From an uncultured Treponema sp. (GTDB lineage Bacteria > Spirochaetota > Spirochaetia > Treponematales > Treponemataceae), in assembly GCA_905372265.1 (NCBI GenBank), contig CAJPOL010000036.1, positions 1 through 15,646 of the forward strand: 15,646 nt of DNA. The letters run 5' to 3'. The notes under the pieces were generated by a model. The model worked only from the letters and a program-made list of their open reading frames with translations, did no database searches and was not told where the DNA came from. Shown piece by piece: positions 14,210-15,646 of the stretch (its first letter is position 1; each line of letters starts with the position of its first letter). The translations under genes and the position numbers were made by a program.

Positions 14210-15010
14210 ATGAAGATAATATATCAATGTGGTGCTTTACTCCTTATACTTATGTCAGCGGTCTCTTGCGTTGCCTCACGGCCCATACAGCAGGAAGCCG
14301 ATCAAAAAGATGAAATAGTAGCTCCTGCTGTTCAGCCTGAACCTCCGAAAGCGGAAGATACGGAAAAATCGGTTACACAATCCGATCGGTCTGCTCCTCA
14401 AGCAGCGCCCGAACCGCCGGTCAAACAGGAGACGGCTCCTCAAGCAGCTCCTGCAAAGAAGGATCCTGTTGCAGTAAAAAAGGAAAAGGAATCTACTGTT
14501 GAGACAAAAAAAATAGAAAAAAAGCCTGAACCTGCTGCCGAACCGGAACAAAAAACCGAGCCTCAGATAACGGCGGAGCCGGTTTCCGTTCCTAATAATG
14601 AAGTTATTGCTCGTTTTGATGACGTTGTCATTACAAAAGAGACATACGATCAAACAAAAGCGGAAATAGAAAAGATAGTCGATCAGCTTAATGCGATTAC
14701 CTCCTCAAAGCAGTATGCAAAATGGATAGAGCTTTTATCGGAAGAGTATAAAACCGAATATTCAAAGCCCTCTGTGCTTAAAATAGTATCGGAAGCCTTG
14801 CCGGTAAAAGGGATTAAGCTGAAATCACTCCAAGATTATTTTCTCTATGTATTTGTTCCGTCCCGCCAGCGTATTCGGGTTGACGATATCAGGTTTATAT
14901 CGCCGACACATGTTGATGTTATTATGAAGCAAGGAAGTACATCTTTGCTGATCTATAGCATCAGCAATGTATCCGGCAGCTGGAAATTGGTCGCACCTAA
15001 GCATAAATAG
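14210..15010 (+). CDS. Lipoprotein with Pro/Glu/Lys-rich linker, unknown function
   Basis: 266 residues. A short basic-hydrophobic signal ends in a spirochaete-style lipobox MSAVSC with C20 as the lipidated residue. Residues about 25-125 are low complexity, rich in Pro, Ala, Glu, Gln and Lys, with repeated SAPQAAPEPP / TAPQAAPAKK-like units and alternating charge, probably a flexible arm across the periplasm or surface. Residues about 126-266 look folded: ARFDDVVITKETYDQTKAEIEKIVDQLN, WIELLSEEYKTEY, SLQDYFLYVFVPSRQRIRVDDIRFISPTHVDVIM and a final SNVSGSWKLVAP. The pattern (helices then a strand-rich end with a Trp) recalls NTF2-like folds, but I do not recognise the family. A strong terminator follows. 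Confidence 0.85.
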   Translation: MKIIYQCGALLLILMSAVSCVASRPIQQEADQKDEIVAPAVQPEPPKAEDTEKSVTQSDRSAPQAAPEPPVKQETAPQAAPAKKDPVAVKKEKESTVETKKIEKKPEPAAEPEQKTEPQITAEPVSVPNNEVIARFDDVVITKETYDQTKAEIEKIVDQLNAITSSKQYAKWIELLSEEYKTEYSKPSVLKIVSEALPVKGIKLKSLQDYFLYVFVPSRQRIRVDDIRFISPTHVDVIMKQGSTSLLIYSISNVSGSWKLVAPKHK

Positions 15011-15020
15011 ATAGGGATAA

Positions 15021-15060
15021 CCGGCTGTATTGTAATGCAGCCGGGTTTCTGTTGTTTGTC
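15021..15060 (+). terminator. Intrinsic terminator of the lipoprotein gene
   Basis: CCGGCTGTAT (15021-15030) pairs with ATGCAGCCGG (15035-15044), ten pairs including one G-T, with tetraloop TGTA. A T-rich stretch GTTTCTGTTGTTTG follows on the plus strand. It lies ten bases after the lipoprotein stop. The convergent DUF805 gene ends 26 bases further on and may use the same stem, though its T-tract is poorer. Confidence 0.8.
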
Positions 15061-15070
15061 ATTTACAGCT

Positions 15071-15454
15071 TCAATAGGCATTCGGCAGATTGTCCGGCGC
15101 TTTCGGATCGGGGCCGAATTGATTATCACCTTCCGTTCCCGGCAAAACGGTTAGCACAAAGAACCAAATTCCGCCTATTAGCGGAATGAGGGTAATCAAT
15201 ATCCATGTCCACCGTTTATCCAGATCATGCATTCGCCGAACACGTATGCACCAGTTCGGAAGCAGGAACCCAAGTCCGGCTAAGTAGTACAGCAATAAAC
15301 TGTCGAATAAAACATAATCAATAATACCGATAACAATAAAAACAAGTATCTGAAAGAGTCCAAACATCCAGAATTCTTTCCGCCGCGCGCGGCCATTGCA
15401 GTCAAGATATTTTTTTGTTATTATTTCAACAAAATACTTATTAAACTCATCCAT
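15071..15454 (-). CDS. DUF805 inner-membrane protein
   Basis: 127 residues from the ATG at 15454. Family signatures are clear: GRARRKEFWMFGLFQILVF near the N-terminus, RVRRMHDLDKRWTWILITLIPLIGGIWFFVLT in the middle, and LPGTEGDNQFGPDP at the end. There are about three to four hydrophobic segments. I chose 15454 because AAGGAG ends ten bases before it; the ATG at 15463 sits only one base after that sequence. The family is widespread (E. coli YhaH and YhaI) and has no firm function. It converges with the lipoprotein gene. Confidence 0.88.
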   Translation of the reverse strand: MDEFNKYFVEIITKKYLDCNGRARRKEFWMFGLFQILVFIVIGIIDYVLFDSLLLYYLAGLGFLLPNWCIRVRRMHDLDKRWTWILITLIPLIGGIWFFVLTVLPGTEGDNQFGPDPKAPDNLPNAY

Positions 15455-15530
15455 AAAACCCATGCTCCTTAAAACCAGTGTAGAGTACCATCTAAAAGCC
15501 CGCCGGAATTTTTAGAAGTGCAAGGTAAGT

Positions 15531-15646
15531 TTACTCTTTTCTTATCAGCCGTGCAAGCAGCCGCATTGATACGAAGAACAGCGCTGCATGTATCCAGGGA
15601 TTCCGCATTATAAATAGTTTCAAAACACAGTAGCTCACACGGTATA
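15531..15646 (-). CDS. Possible C-terminal end of a gene cut by the window edge
   Basis: A minus-strand frame runs from the right edge to a TAA at 15533-15531. It gives 37 residues with a hydrophobic and basic character (NPWIHAALFFVSMRLLARLI then RKE). This looks like the end of a membrane-associated protein. Another minus-strand frame is also open here, and 116 bases is too short to decide. It lies 77 bases upstream of the DUF805 start, in the same direction. Confidence 0.3.
   Translation of the reverse strand, partial: YRVSYCVLKLFIMRNPWIHAALFFVSMRLLARLIRKE

Noticed and set aside
14276..14653. Minus-strand open frame of about 125 codons opposite the lipoprotein
   Set aside because: Its Arg/Phe/Leu-rich product is the antisense image of the low-complexity Pro/Glu/Lys arm; no start signal or family match.

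Overview
The window looks like chromosomal DNA from a spirochaete, most probably a host-associated Treponema of moderate GC. This rests on recollection of protein families (a DUF115/Maf-type protein, a spirochaetal lipobox, an OmpA-domain envelope protein, a DnaA of ordinary type, a CysSec/selenium gene set), not on a database search, so the genus is an inference. There are no insertion sequences, phage genes or CRISPR arrays. Genes are densely packed on both strands.

Layout. 1-1544 (+): a DUF115/MptE-like (Maf family) gene whose 5' end lies outside the window. 1570-2666 (-): a translationally coupled pair, a pentapeptide-repeat protein followed by a metallo-beta-lactamase-fold protein with an odd metal motif. 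2748-2821 (+): a tRNA with anticodon CAT, best read as tRNA-Ile2. 2861-6338 (-): dnaA, pta and a short lysine 2,3-aminomutase-like radical SAM gene, closely spaced and probably one operon. 6469-9555 (+), divergent from dnaA: a four-gene selenium cluster, selD, yedF, a DUF3343 Se/S-carrier gene and a cysteine desulfurase, with junctions of -4 to +2 bases. 9710-13354 (-): serS, two GNAT acetyltransferases and an OmpA-domain protein. 13553-13963 (+): a stand-alone single-stranded DNA-binding protein. 14210-15010 (+): a lipoprotein. 15071-15454 (-): a DUF805 membrane protein. A possible partial gene runs off the right edge.

How the parts fit. The selenium cluster forms a chain: the desulfurase can mobilise S or Se from cysteine or selenocysteine, YedF and the DUF3343 protein are plausible persulfide/perselenide carriers, and SelD makes selenophosphate. 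The genes that consume selenophosphate (selA, selB, tRNA-Sec, or molybdenum hydroxylase maturation genes) are not in the window. dnaA sits with pta and the aminomutase gene, not with dnaN, and I saw no DnaA-box cluster, so nothing here marks a replication origin.

The most interesting pattern is at the start codons. Four genes that begin transcription units (dnaA, selD, serS and the lipoprotein gene) have no Shine-Dalgarno sequence. Each has a sigma-70-like promoter whose -10 box ends 6 or 7 bases before the ATG, so the predicted transcript would start at or one base before the start codon. Several other genes nearby (pta, yedF, ompA-like, ssb, a GNAT gene) have clear Shine-Dalgarno sequences. 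This suggests leaderless mRNAs coexist here with ordinary ones.
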